A program made the position numbers and the translations under genes. A model generated the notes under the pieces. It was not told the origin of the DNA, searched no databases, and was given only the letters and a program-made list of their open reading frames with translations. A stretch of DNA of 64,000 bases, from positions 1,147,219-1,211,218 of the forward strand of contig JAKOON010000070.1 in assembly GCA_022577435.1 (NCBI GenBank), in the 5' to 3' direction. Below, in pieces: positions 23,807 through 33,786 of the stretch. This DNA is from Embiotoca jacksoni. Taxonomy: Eukaryota > Chordata > Actinopteri > Embiotocidae. Every line of letters starts with the position of its first letter. Positions within the stretch are counted from its first letter, which is position 1.

Positions 23807-24826
23807 ATGGGAAAGTCAAAAGAAATCAGCCAAGAAATCAGGGAGAGAATCGTGGAGCTCCACAAGTCCGGTTCATCCTTGGGTGCAATTTCCAGATGCT
23901 TGAAGGTGCCACGTTCATCTGTGCAAACAATTATACACAAGTATAAACATGGGAATGTCCAGCCATCACACCGCTCAGGAAGGAGACGGGCTCTGTGTCC
24001 CAGAGATGAACGTGTTTTGGTCCGACATGTGCAAATCAACCCCAGAACAAAAGCTAAAGACCTTGTGAAGATGATGGCTGAAACTGGTAAGAAAGTGTCA
24101 TTATCCACAGTAAAACGAGTCCTGCACCGACATGGGCTGAAAGGCTACTCAGCAAGAAGGAAGCCATTTCTCCTAAAGAAACATAAAAAAGCCAGATTAC
24201 AGTTTGCAAAAAGACACCAAGACAAAGACCTTAACTTCTGGAGACATGTCCTGTGGTCTGATGAAACTAAAGTGGAGCTGTTTGGCCATAATGACCACCG
24301 TTACATTTGGAGGAAAAAGGGGGAAGCTTGTAGACCTGAAAACACCATCCCAACTGTGAAGCATGGAGGTGGCAGCATCATGTTGTGGGGCTGTTTTGCT
24401 ACAGCAGGAACTGGAGCGCTTCATAAAACAGACGGCATCATGAAGAAAGAACATTACCTGGAAATATTAAGGCAACATCTCAGGACATCAGCCAGGAAGC
24501 TAAAACTTGGGCGTAAATGGGTCTTCCAAATGGACAATGACCCGAAGCATACTGCCAAAATAGTTAAAAAGTGGCTTGAGGACAACAAAGTCAATGTCTT
24601 GGAGTGGCCATCACAAAGCCCTGACCTGAATCCCATCGAAAATTTGTGGGCAGATCTGAAAAGGCGTGTGCGAGCGAGGCGGCCAACAAACCTGACTCAG
24701 TTCCACCAGTTCTGTCGGGAGGAATGGGCCAGAATTCCATCAGAGTACTGTAAGAAGCTGGTGGAAGGATACCCAAAACGTTTGACCCAAGTCATGCAGT
24801 TCAAAGGCAATGCTACTAAATACTAA
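23807..24826 (+). CDS. Tc1-type DDE transposase, intact
   Basis: 339 residues, the usual length for Tc1 transposases (Sleeping Beauty has 340). I start at the ATG at 23807 (MGKSKEISQE) because homologues begin MGKSKE; the four codons upstream begin with TTG. An N-terminal paired-type helix-turn-helix pair occupies about residues 1-110 (SGSSLGAISRCLKVPRSSVQ, then VSLSTVKRVLHRHGLKG), with a GRRR AT-hook-like/NLS segment near residues 58-61. The catalytic triad is complete: D152 in LWSDETK, D243 in QMDNDPKHTA and E278 in DLNPIENLW, with the canonical 34-residue DDE spacing. The glycine-rich VKHGGGSIMLWG box is present. There is no stop or frameshift. It acts by cut-and-paste transposition into TA sites. 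Confidence 0.97.
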   Translation: MGKSKEISQEIRERIVELHKSGSSLGAISRCLKVPRSSVQTIIHKYKHGNVQPSHRSGRRRALCPRDERVLVRHVQINPRTKAKDLVKMMAETGKKVSLSTVKRVLHRHGLKGYSARRKPFLLKKHKKARLQFAKRHQDKDLNFWRHVLWSDETKVELFGHNDHRYIWRKKGEACRPENTIPTVKHGGGSIMLWGCFATAGTGALHKTDGIMKKEHYLEILRQHLRTSARKLKLGRKWVFQMDNDPKHTAKIVKKWLEDNKVNVLEWPSQSPDLNPIENLWADLKRRVRARRPTNLTQFHQFCREEWARIPSEYCKKLVEGYPKRLTQVMQFKGNATKY

Positions 24827-24828
24827 GG

Positions 24829-25044
24829 AACTGGATGTAAACTTTTGACCTTGAAGAAAGTAATGAAAAATTCTCTAAAATATTCTCTTTCTCATTATTG
24901 TGACATTTAGCAAAAGTTAAATAATTTTGGTAATCCTAACGGACCTGAAACAGGAGAGGTTTAGTCTGATTTAACTTCAGACAGTGAGAAAAAAAGTGTT
25001 ATGTGTCTTTTTGCACAGTGTATGTAAACTTCTGGTTTCAACTG
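24829..25044. repeat. Tc1 right terminal inverted repeat
   Basis: Inner direct repeat (GGATGTAAACTTTTGACC) near 24834, outer repeat ending TTCTGGTTTCAACTG at 25044, followed by the TA duplication. It differs from the left arm only at a handful of positions in its inner third, as far as can be read. Confidence 0.92.
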
Positions 25045-25149
25045 TATATTATATGAGTCTGAAAAGACATGCGTATCAACTGCTACTTGACTGGTTGGCA
25101 GTGACTTTAGTTTTCTTTCTAACACTTCACTGTGATTGGTTCTTTTCAG

Positions 25150-25203
25150 AGATACTTACTGTTGGAGAAAGGAATTCTCAAGTACTCAAAAACACAACAA
25201 GAT
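25150..25203 (+). CDS. osbpl7: osbpl7 coding exon 3 (PH domain)
   Basis: 54 bp, phase 0, residues 99-116: RYLLLEKGILKYSKTQQD. Acceptor TCTTTTCAG, donor GAT|GTAAGT. It lies only 104 bp after the end of the Tc1 insertion. Confidence 0.93.
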
Positions 25204-25318
25204 GTAAGTCATTAACACACATAGCCATAAGCTTGCTTCAGTTGTTTGGATTCAGCTGCTCTCTTTGATTTTGAGCTTATAGTAGAAGGAAATGGTAAGA
25301 ACACTCTTATTATTTTAG

Positions 25319-25432
25319 ATTCAGAGAGGGAAGCTCCACGGCTCTCTGGATGTCAGCCTGGCTGTCATGTCTGTGAACAAGAAGTCCAAACGCATAGATC
25401 TGGATGCTGGAGACAACCTCTACCACCTCAAG
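25319..25432 (+). CDS. osbpl7: osbpl7 coding exon 4 (PH domain)
   Basis: 114 bp, phase 0, residues 117-154: IQRGKLHGSLDVSLAVMSVN then KKSKRIDLDAGDNLYHLK. Acceptor TATTTTAG, donor AAG|GTAAAA. The MS(V/I)NKK..RIDLD wording is the strongest hint for ORP7 within the ORP3/6/7 group. Confidence 0.95.
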
Positions 25433-25637
25433 GTAAAAAATATATTCCTCTTGTTGGTGCAGAATGAATGAATGGAACCAGCGACAGCATGTTGTTGATC
25501 AGATCACTCTCGGCAAAGCAAAAACATTTAAAACACATTTCTGGATATTCTTTAGTCTGCAGTAAAATTGACCTTTTTGTGTTTCTCAGTTTTAATGAGT
25601 CCTCTTTTCTTTTTTTCCTTTCCTTCCGGCATGCTAG

Positions 25638-25805
25638 GCAAAGAGCCATGACATCTACTACATTTGGTTGACCAAGCTGTGCGCCCATCGTGTGTTTAGG
25701 AAAAATGAGGCGATGAGCGTCCATCGTGGCGTCCTTCATGCTCTCTCCTTGGGACAGAGCACTCTGCCAGCTATGACCTCACTTTCCCAGCAAAGCAGAG
25801 CAACG
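25638..25805 (+). CDS. osbpl7: osbpl7 coding exon 5 (end of PH domain)
   Basis: 168 bp, residues 155-210. AKSHDIYYIWLTKLCAHRVF contains the invariant PH-domain Trp (W164). Acceptor CATGCTAG; the donor is placed at ACG|GTCAGT because this keeps phase 0 into exon 6. Reading on would meet a stop at 25858-25860. Confidence 0.88.
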
Positions 25806-26386
25806 GTCAGTAGAGATTCCTGCTCAAGTAAAGCGTCACCAGGCCAACAGAAAATGTAATTCCTGATATTCTACTGTAAATCATAGCAACAAAGTTACTG
25901 GTCCTCAGTGGTGTTTGGTTTCGCAACTAAATCCATGATGTTCATCAAAATTTGGTCGGTCAAACATCAGAAGATAAAGAAAAACTGTTGGTGGTGCTAA
26001 TTCTCATGTGCCATTAAACTACAGCAGTTGGGGGTGCCACAAGATGACGTCATTAAAAGAGCTTCAGTCATGCCTTAAAAGGCAGAAAACTATGGAAATA
26101 GTGATGGAAATATCATATTTCTAAAGATTATGCTAAATAATTTGCGGTCTGGTGATTGTGGAATAATAGTTCCATTCTTAAATGTGACCAACAAATGTTT
26201 GCCTATCTTAACCTAAGGAATAATTTGACAATGGATTTGAAAACAATCAACACAGTATTATATTATTTCCTGGAATGACAGTTGCCTGATGGAAAAAAAA
26301 CCCAAGTAAAATAAGAATATGATTTTTTTTTTGGGAGGAGGGGGCAGCAGCAATCTGTGTGACTTTAACTGTGTTTGGTCCTCCAG

Positions 26387-26528
26387 CCTCCTCACTATGC
26401 CAGCTCAGCATCAGTATACAACCCAGAGATGGCTGGCTCTGCCCCGGCCGTTGCTTCTCATCCAGGGGTGACCAGCAAGGTGTCGGCATGGCTGCAGCAG
26501 ACCCACGACATCGATGCTACATCCACCG
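26387..26528 (+). CDS. osbpl7: osbpl7 coding exon 6 (linker)
   Basis: Residues 211-257 plus one base. It contains PPHYASSASVYNPEMAG and KVSAWLQQTHDID, the latter matching the KVSSWL/KVAAWL linker of ORP6/7. Acceptor TCCTCCAG, donor ACCG|GTGAGA. Confidence 0.9.
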
Positions 26529-26574
26529 GTGAGAACCATCTGACATCGGAGCCAGACTGATTGATCAGTCTGAC

Positions 26575-27060
26575 CATATTAATCATCTTTATTTATACAG
26601 CACTTTTCTGAACTTACAGTACAAAGTACTTCACATAAAACAAGCCCATCAAATCAAAAGAACCCATGGGTTTGAACAAGCCTTCAAATCCAGCAACACA
26701 GTAATAGGATTAAAAAAATAAACCATTTCAGAATAAAAGAAATAAAAGTGTATTACTAAAATCAGAAAAGGCTTTCCAATACAAGTTTGTTATGAGAAGA
26801 GATTTATTGACCTCGTTTCCTCAGGCAGCGCGCTCCTGAACTTGGAGGCAAACGGGAAGTCCAGAGTTCAGGGAAGATCTAAGAAAGAAAACTGTAGATT
26901 TACATTCCTCAGGAATGTCTCTTTCTGATCACCTGCTGATTCCAAGATCATCAGTTCAAACATCTGTACTTAAGTACAAGGTTGTTGGGAGGTGCAGCCT
27001 CTTACCAAGGTCTGAAAGAAGACCCAAAGTGTAACCCTCCACTATAATAATATATTATAA
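26575..27060 (-). mobile_element. L2-type LINE 3' fragment (decayed)
   Basis: CATCTTTATTTATACAGCAC followed by AAAGTACTTCACATAAAAC is the inverted 3' terminus typical of L2-like fish LINEs. Downstream text (GGCAGCGCGCTCCTGAAC) fits the 3' UTR. No coding motif remains. Confidence 0.5.
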
Positions 27061-27161
27061 TAATGATAATAAACTTCCTGATGTGATCCTTAGTGTCCAC
27101 ACAAAAGCCAGAAACCTTTTCTGTGTGTCTGAACTGTAACCTTTGACTGCCTGTCTTTCAG

Positions 27162-27280
27162 ACCTTGGTCGATGTCAAGCAGAGCTGACAGAACTGGCTC
27201 AGCTCATCCAGAGACTCAACTGGCTGGAAGGAGGCCTGCCAATCACAAACACCGACCTGGAGATGCGAATCAACATGCAG
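27162..27280 (+). CDS. osbpl7: osbpl7 coding exon 7 (linker, helical)
   Basis: Residues 258-297: DLGRCQAELTELAQLIQRLN then WLEGGLPITNTDLEMRINMQ. It corresponds to the RC..(E/D)L..CQ.(K/N)L..L..LLQ helix of ORP3/6/7. Acceptor TCTTTCAG, donor CAG|GTGAGG, 119 bp completing the split codon of exon 6. Confidence 0.93.
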
Positions 27281-27514
27281 GTGAGGACTCTTTTCACAAC
27301 GGACTGTGTCGTTGCTCAGGTCGCATCTTACAGGAGAAATAACAGTGGGCTGACATCCTTCATCCTATTTTTAACTCAAGCAAATGTATTGTAATGCTTT
27401 CATTCCTTTGTGGGGAAGTATAGATAGCAGTATGGAGGCAACAGAAATACATTCAGCAACAGGAAAAAAAATGTTGTTTCGAGAGGAACGTCAACTCTTT
27501 TGATCTTTTTTTAG

Positions 27515-27604
27515 AATCTCTCTCTGGAAAAACCCAAGAAGAAGACGGGGAAAGCGACCGGTCACTCCAGGACGTTGTCCCGTGTTGAAGCAATGGGAGG
27601 AATG
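27515..27604 (+). CDS. osbpl7: osbpl7 coding exon 8 (basic linker)
   Basis: 90 bp, residues 298-327: NLSLEKPKKKTGKATGHSRT and LSRVEAMGGM. A Lys-rich patch matches the KPKKGKRTSR segment of ORP7. Acceptor TTTTTTAG, donor ATG|GTGAGA. Confidence 0.9.
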
Positions 27605-27727
27605 GTGAGAACCTAATACTTTCATCATAGCAACATCATTTGGCTTTCCACAGAGAATCCTAAATCCTATGAAAGGTTTAACCTCGGAGCACTGTTCCTC
27701 TTCTTTCTTTTTGTCTTTTTATTTTAG

Positions 27728-27884
27728 TTCACTTCCAGCCACCTGAGTACTAATTGCAGTTCTGGTTTGGGGGCGTCCGTTCAGTCCATCCCTGACTACG
27801 TCTACACTCAGCTGTCCAACCCTCAGGTCACCTCACCCGAAGCCAAGAAGCTGCACCAGGACATCTGCACGATGTCTCAGAGGG
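27728..27884 (+). CDS. osbpl7: osbpl7 coding exon 9 (linker)
   Basis: Residues 328-379 plus one base. Starts FTSSHLSTNCSSGLGAS and ends KKLHQDICTMSQR. Acceptor TATTTTAG; donor at AGGG|GTACGG chosen because the split codon then gives Val at the start of [12 protein letters not shown]. Confidence 0.85.
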
Positions 27885-28196
27885 GTACGGCCATCAGTCT
27901 GTTTGAAAGTGGCTCTCACTAGATTCAACTTATTCTTTATAAGAAGTGTTTATTTTCCAGACAAGGCTAAAAATACAATTTTGCAGTTTATAATGAAGTA
28001 ATTTATGCAATATTCAAAAACTTAGTGTTAAGATTCACATGTCTTTTGATATATATGCAAAATAAAATGAAGCAATTTCTAAATCCCTCTGATACTGTGA
28101 TTACCGTTGATTTGACTTTAGTCTACTGATTGGCATCAGTTAATTAACTGAAATCAGTTAGTGTGATTCATAAAGTTTGTGTATGTCGTGTTGCAG

Positions 28197-28330
28197 TTCA
28201 CACTTCTCTCAGGTCCGTTCATGAGGTTCTGACCTTGGAGAGAGAGAGACTGAGGCAGGCCTGGACCGGCCCGGATCTCAGGAACAACACCTCACAGCAG
28301 CTGGCTACACTCTGCAGCACTCTGTCTGAG
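28197..28330 (+). CDS. osbpl7: osbpl7 coding exon 10 (helical linker)
   Basis: Residues 380-424: [20 protein letters not shown] then [15 protein letters not shown] and LCSTLSE, corresponding to the KVHSSL...L..ER..L helix of ORP7. Acceptor GTTGCAG, donor GAG|GTAACT. The donor is followed at once by the long CT/CA microsatellite, which produces a spurious 247-codon open frame. Confidence 0.93.
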
Positions 28331-28366
28331 GTAACTCTCTCTCTCTCTCTCTCTCACTCGCACACA

Positions 28367-28424
<58 letters not shown>

Positions 28425-28450
28425 CTCTCTCTCTCTCTCACACTCACACA

Positions 28451-28510
<60 letters not shown>

Positions 28511-28516
28511 CTCACA

Positions 28517-28570
<54 letters not shown>

Positions 28571-28598
28571 CTCTCTCTCTCTCTCTCACACTCACACA

Positions 28599-28638
<40 letters not shown>

Positions 28639-28664
28639 CTCTCTCTCTCTCTCACACTCACACA

Positions 28665-28726
<62 letters not shown>

Positions 28727-28840
28727 CTCTCTCTCTCTCTCTCACACTCACGCACTCCCTCTCACACACACACACACACACAGACTCTCACACACACACA
28801 CACACAGTCAGAGACAGACACACACACACACACACACAGA
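28331..28840. repeat. compound (CT)n(CA)n microsatellite, about 510 bp
   Basis: Alternating blocks of CT and CA dinucleotides begin at the sixth base of osbpl7 intron 10 and run to about 28840. The blocks recur in a higher-order pattern (CT run, CACACTCACACA, CT run, CA run). Confidence 0.97.
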
Positions 28841-29518
28841 CTTTGTTACTCCTTCGTTACTCCTTCATTGCTTCTTCACTGTTTCCTCCACAAGCTCCAG
28901 CCTTAATACTGATCATTGCTTCAAAATATTAGTATCGACCTGAAAAAACAAAACAATGGAGGCCAGGCCTTCACTGTCTGTTTTGTGAGGTGCTGTGTGA
29001 AACTGTAAAGCAGGTTTGGGCTGTTTCTCAGCAGGATAGGCACAAGTTATCACAGGTGTGACCTGAAGGAACACACCTCGAGTCTTTCTCTCCTCATGTA
29101 ACACAAAGACACAAGTCAAAGGAAGTGTTGGTACACACTGAAAAGCAGGAGTCCAGTCAGGAGAGCTGTTTGTTGCTGCTTCCACACTCACTCGGTGACC
29201 TTTCTTCTTTGGTCAACACCAAAGAAGAAAGGTCACCACAAGGTTTTTTCTTTGCCGCTGGTTTGTTGGCTGCATGTGTCTGTGTTGGTGAGCATCCTCA
29301 GCTGCTGAGACTTTCAGCTTTCTTTAGTTCTTGGTTGCCTGGCAGCCAACTGTCACCCTGTGTTCATTCTGAGCAACATGTCGGTTCGATGACACCTGTG
29401 AAATCTTACCTGTTGACTGATTTTTTTTAAAGGAGTTTTATATGCAGATCCATTTCCTGCTTGTGGTTGGCACTACTCGGGCTATAGAAACGGTTCTTGT
29501 AAATTCTTTTGTCCATTA

Positions 29519-29738
29519 GGTGCCGTATTCACAAAGATTCTAAGAATTCTCTCAAAGATCTCCTATCTTAGACGAAAAAGATTTAGCAAGGAGTCTGAGT
29601 TTAGGAGTGATTCAGGAAACTTCTCGGAGCAAGGAAAGGAAAGCCTGATCTTTCTGAGGAGGTGTGGTTGACCCCGTTGCTAGGTGTAGTTGACCCCATT
29701 GCTAGGTATGACTCATCCTTTTAAAAGATGTAATTGGT

Positions 29739-29774
<36 letters not shown>

Positions 29775-30300
29775 ACTCTTGGTGAGAAAGGGCACAGAAT
29801 GGACAGTGACATCCAGTGGCAATAAATTGAACTGCGTGCTGCTGAAAGGCTTTCTGTTTGTGTGCTCACTACAGATGAAGGTTGTAACAGACTTGTGTAA
29901 TTTTTTCAAGTCACCAAATATCTTCACGCTGCGACCTCTTTCATTTCTGCCGTTCTTTCATTAAGCTGGAGAAGTGAGATCGACCACAAACTTCCTCCCT
30001 GCACCAGATCATTTGTAGCGTTTCATTCCGTGTCTGAAGAACATTTCTCTGACCTCGCTGTACTGCTGCAATTTTCTCCTGTTTTTAAGAAATTCTTGAG
30101 CCTTTTAAAAGTCCTCCTACCAGCTTTTTTAAGGGTTAAGATGCTTCATGAATATCTTTTATCTTTACAAGGATCTTCTCCGAACTTTAAGGGGAAATTC
30201 TAAGGAAACCTCTAAGAATTTTCTTAGAATTTTGCCACCAGGAGTAACTTTTAGTCTCCCTGGAGTTTTTCAGTGTGATCAGTGTTTATGGATCAGCTTT
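29519..30300. mobile_element. possible Harbinger-like MITE remnant with poly(A) run
   Basis: GTATTCACAAAGATTCTAAG with CTAAGAATTCTCTCAAAGAT at the left, and CTCTAAGAATTTTCTTAGAA at the right, give imperfect inverted ends. A pure A run of about 30 lies at 29743-29772. No transposase is readable, and the ends are uncertain. Confidence 0.4.
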
Positions 30301-30414
30301 GGCTTAGAGATCATAAATTGTTAACAGCAACGCCTGCGTTATATGGACTTTTAAAGTCATTGGTGTTTACCATGCAGAAATTTAAACGCCATTCACTTAT
30401 TTTATTGTAAATTT

Positions 30415-32215
30415 GATTCAATTAAATTTTATTTATATTGCGCCAAATCACAACAGAGGTTATTTCATGGCACTTAACACATTAAAGTCCTTACAGCAGA
30501 ATTTTACAACATTATACAGAGAAACCAACAATTCAACAATTCCCACATAAACTAGGAGGGAAAAAACTCCTCTTTAAGGGAGAAAAACCTCCAACAGAGG
30601 GAAGAAAAACTCCCTTTAACAGGAAGAAACCTCCGACAGAACCAGGATCAGAGGTGGGCGGAGCATCTGTTAACAGAACCAGGCTCAGAGGTGGGCGGAG
30701 CATCTGTTAACAGAACTAGGCTCAGAGGTGGGCGGAGCATCTGTTAACAGAACCAGGCTCAGAGGTGGGCGGCCATCTGCCTCGACTGGTTGGGGTGAGA
30801 GGAGAGCAGAGAGAGAAAAGGACAGAATAGAGATACAAGAGAAGAACTGTTGGTGGAGACGACAATCACAGAGCAGAGACATGCAGCTCCATGACGGGAC
30901 ATCTGGAAAAGAAAGAACAGAAACTATATGAGCGAAGGAACTTAATGGAGACAACAGATAATAAGAAGAAACTATGGGAGAGAAAAAGATGGTGAGGTAT
31001 GAGTCAGTTAAAGAGTAGGAGGAAAGAAAAGAAGATCAGCATGTAACGAGGTCCTCCAGCAGCCTCGGCCTATAACAGCATAACTAAGGGTTGGTTCAGG
31101 TCTACCTGAGCCAGCCCTAACTATAGGCTTTATCAAAAAGGAACGTTTTGAGTCTAATCTTAAAGCTAGAGAGGGTTTCTGCCCCTCCAACACAAACTGG
31201 GAGCTGGTTCCACAGGGGAGGAGCCTGAAAACTGAAGCTCCGCCTCCCATTCTACTTCTGGAAACTCTAGGAACCACAAGTAGACCAGCGTACTGAGAGA
31301 GAAGTGCTCTGCTAGGATTATATGGTTCTATAAGATCTCTAAGATATGATGGAGCCTGGTCATGTAGAGCTTTGTAAGTCATCAAGAGAATTTCAAATTC
31401 TATTCTTGATTTCACAGGAAGCCAGTGAAGAGAAGCTAAAACTGGAGAAATATGATCTCTCTCGTTAAATCCCATCAGTACTCTTGCTGCAGCATTTTGG
31501 ATCAGCTGCAGGTTTTTAATGAGTAATTTGGACATCCTAACAACAAAGAATTACAATAATCTAGTCTAGAAGTAACAAACGCATGAATGAGTTTTTCTGC
31601 ATCACGCTGAGGAAGGATTTTCCTGATTTTATTAATATTACGTAGATGAAAGAAGGCAGTTCTGGAGATTTGCTTTATATGGTGTCTAAAGGACAAATCC
31701 TCATCAAAGATGACTCCAAGGTTCCTCTCAGTTTTGCTGGAGGCCAAGACAACGTCATCTAGAGTAACTAAGTGATTACAGAAAGAGTTTCTGAGGTGTT
31801 TAGGACCAAGTACAAGAACTTCTGTTTTGTCTGAATTTAGAAGCAGGAAGTTTTTGGTCATCCAGGCCTTTATGTCTTTTAGACAGGCTTCAAGTTTTAC
31901 TAACTGATTAGTTTCATCTGGTTTTATAGAAAGATATAGCTGAGTGTCATCTGCATAACAATGGAAGTTGATGCAGTGCTTCCTGATGACATCTCCTAAT
32001 GGAAGCATGTAGAAAGTAAAAAAGTATTGGGCCTAACACTGAGCCTTGTGGAACTCCATAACTAACTCTTGTTTGTCTGGAGGGCTCATTGTTGACATGG
32101 ACAAACTGGAATCTATCTGATGAGTAGGATTTGAACCAGTCTAATGCAGTTCCTTTAATCCTCGTAACGTCTTCTAATCTCTGTTATAAGATCGTATGAT
32201 TAAGTTGTGTTGCCC
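30415..32215 (-). mobile_element. 5'-truncated L2-type LINE (reverse transcriptase C-terminus and 3' UTR)
   Basis: Minus strand. [10 protein letters not shown] is readable near 32040 in one frame. Then 32008-31502 carries [18 protein letters not shown] (the catalytic YADD box), [13 protein letters not shown] and [15 protein letters not shown]. After a frameshift, 31535-31008 carries NAAARVLMGFNERDHISPVL and LHWLPVKSRIEFEILL. The 3' UTR contains the 37-bp repeats and ends in the AT-rich tail near 30415 (GCGCCAAATCACAACAGAGG). This order is that of L2/CR1-class fish LINEs. Frameshifts make it inactive. Confidence 0.9.
30655..30775. repeat. 37-bp tandem repeat within LINE 3' UTR
   Basis: Three to four units containing GAGGTGGGCGGAGCATCTG and TTAACAGAACCAGGCTC, the same unit that is repeated five times at 4143-4327. 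Confidence 0.88.
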
Positions 32216-32676
32216 CAGTATTTTTAGAGCTTCTCCCCCAAAAGGGATGCAAAGTCAGGATTTCTTCTCCTTCGTTTCATTGATTTTTCCCAATAGATTT
32301 TTGTAATAATCTTTTGCAACCCTGACTTCATAAGTGATTTACTGAGTTTCAAGAGTGACCCGTTTCACTCTTTTATGAAGGATTTTCCATCAGTAGAAGA
32401 TAATTGATGGTTAACTAAGTTAATCTGCTATTTTATGAAAGAAAGAAAAACACCCATTGAAATCCATAAATCACTTAAATGTTTTGTAACTTGACATTAA
32501 TTCAATTGAATTGAATTGTGCTGCTAAAGCATTACATATTTCATGTCAGCGCAGAGCGAGGTGAAAACCTGACGCATTAATGCTGCATGGAAGTGCTCTG
32601 GAGTCTGCATGGCAGTCGATGCATTTATTTTTGATCATCTGTGTTTCCTCTGCATTTCTCCTGCATGGCTGGTCTT

Positions 32677-32742
32677 TGTATGTCCACATGTGTTGTATGT
32701 CCACACGTGTTGTATGTCCACACGTGTTGTATGTGTGTGTAG
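32677..32742. repeat. TGTCCACACGTGTTGTA tandem repeat ending in TG run
   Basis: Three copies of a 17-18-bp unit (TGTCCACACGTGTTGTA) followed by TGTGTGTGTAG, which forms the 3' splice site of osbpl7 exon 11. Confidence 0.9.
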
Positions 32743-32835
32743 TTTGACATACAGTCCCATCTGACCAAAGTCCACTCGCTTTCCCTGTCCTCTGACTCTA
32801 CTGAAGAATCCTTCTGCACCGTCCGTCCTTACCAG
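32743..32835 (+). CDS. osbpl7: osbpl7 coding exon 11 (serine-rich, skippable size)
   Basis: 93 bp, phase 0 at both ends, residues 425-455: FDIQSHLTKVHSLSLSSDST then EESFCTVRPYQ. LHSLS-type wording followed by SSD.T is shared with ORP7. Acceptor TGTGTGTGTAG lacks a pyrimidine tract; donor CAG|GTGTGT. Being flanked by TG-rich arrays and a multiple of three, it is a candidate cassette exon. Confidence 0.8.
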
Positions 32836-33010
32836 GTGTGTACTGCATTGTGTGTGTGCGCGTGTGCGCTGCGTTGTGTGTGTGCGCGTGTACTGCCTTG
32901 TGTGTGTACTGCCTTGTGTACTGCGTGTGCGAGTACTGTGTGCGCACGTACCACGGTGCATTAGTACTGCGTTGTGTGTGTACTACTACGTTGTGTGTGT
33001 GCGTGTGTTT
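32836..33010. repeat. TG-rich degenerate repeat
   Basis: GTGTGTACTGC-type units with TGTGTGTGCGCGTG, starting at the donor of exon 11. Confidence 0.85.
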
Positions 33011-33417
33011 TTTTAATCGTCCTGTCAGTCATTTGCATCCATTTTTATTTTGAAATTTTGTCTCACAATCGTTGAGAAATAGTTTTTCCAGAAATAATGA
33101 CAGCATCTTAGACTAAGTTTTGTCCTGCGGTTGATGATGGTTAGATTGATGAACACGGCTGACGGACCGACGCTTGGTGATATTTTGTGGGTCGCACCAG
33201 TTTGTATTGACCCTCATCTGAATGTGTCTGTGAGTGGATTGCATCTTTTTCCGCCTGTTTGTTGTACGCTTCTTGCCTGTCACTTTACGTCCCTGTTGGC
33301 TGATGGTCTAAAACTCCCTCTTATTTTCTACACTTTAATGGCTGATTTTTCCTGTAGAATGGTAAAATACAGTTTGAAACACAAATCCTTTTTTCCCCTT
33401 ATTTGTACTCATCACAG

Positions 33418-33598
33418 AGGACACCATCCATGGGTCGTCACATTCATCGTGCACCCTCCGTGGCAGAATCCATGGTAGAGTATTTTGACGCCAGCGAGGT
33501 TATAATGTGTGAGACTTCATCTGAGGCAGAGGCTTCAGATGAGTCAGGCCTGAGTGACATCACCACCACCAGCAACTCGGAGCCTGAGGAAGGACACT
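33418..33598 (+). CDS. osbpl7: osbpl7 coding exon 12 (FFAT motif)
   Basis: Residues 456-515 plus one base. It contains EYFDASEVIMCETSSEAEAS at 33478 onward. EYFDASE matches the FFAT consensus EFFDAxE with Tyr for Phe at position 2 and is followed by an acidic/serine stretch, exactly where ORP3/6/7 have theirs. FFAT motifs bind ER VAP proteins. Acceptor CATCACAG, donor CACT|GTGAGT. Confidence 0.93.
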
Positions 33599-33697
33599 GT
33601 GAGTGTTTACCTAACTTGTTACCAGCATCAGTCAAATCGTCCTGCCAAACCACACCAACATTTACTGACCAGCAACTCTGAAGATGAAAAAATAATG

Positions 33698-33784
33698 TCT
33701 CTTCTCTTCTCTTCTCTTCTCTTCTCTTCTCTTCTCTTCTCTTCTCTTCTCTTCTCTTCTCTTCTCTTCTCTTCTCTTCTCTTC
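33698..33784. repeat. (TCTTC)n pentanucleotide, pure pyrimidine
   Basis: Eighty-seven consecutive pyrimidines in TCTTC units, running directly into the AG of the exon 13 acceptor. Confidence 0.97.
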
Positions 33785-33786
33785 AG

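Larger units (their letters stand above)
23429..25044 (+). mobile_element. complete Tc1/mariner element of Sleeping Beauty type
   Basis: A 1616-bp element sits in osbpl7 intron 2 and is flanked by a TA target duplication at 23427-23428 and 25045-25046. Terminal inverted repeats of about 220 bp start CAGTTGAAACCAGAAGTTTA and end in its complement. The first roughly 160 bp of each end appear identical. Each end has two transposase-binding-like direct repeats (outer GAAGTTTACATACAC, inner CAAAAGTTTACAT), the IR/DR arrangement known from Sleeping Beauty-type fish transposons. The single gene inside is an uninterrupted transposase. Intactness plus near-identical ends suggests a young insertion. 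Confidence 0.95.

Noticed and set aside
23659..24776. Minus-strand open frames opposite the transposase
   Set aside because: Shadows of the highly coding Tc1 gene on the plus strand.
28163..28906. 247-codon open frame rich in HTHTH and SLSLS
   Set aside because: It is osbpl7 exon 10 read through its donor into the CT/CA microsatellite.
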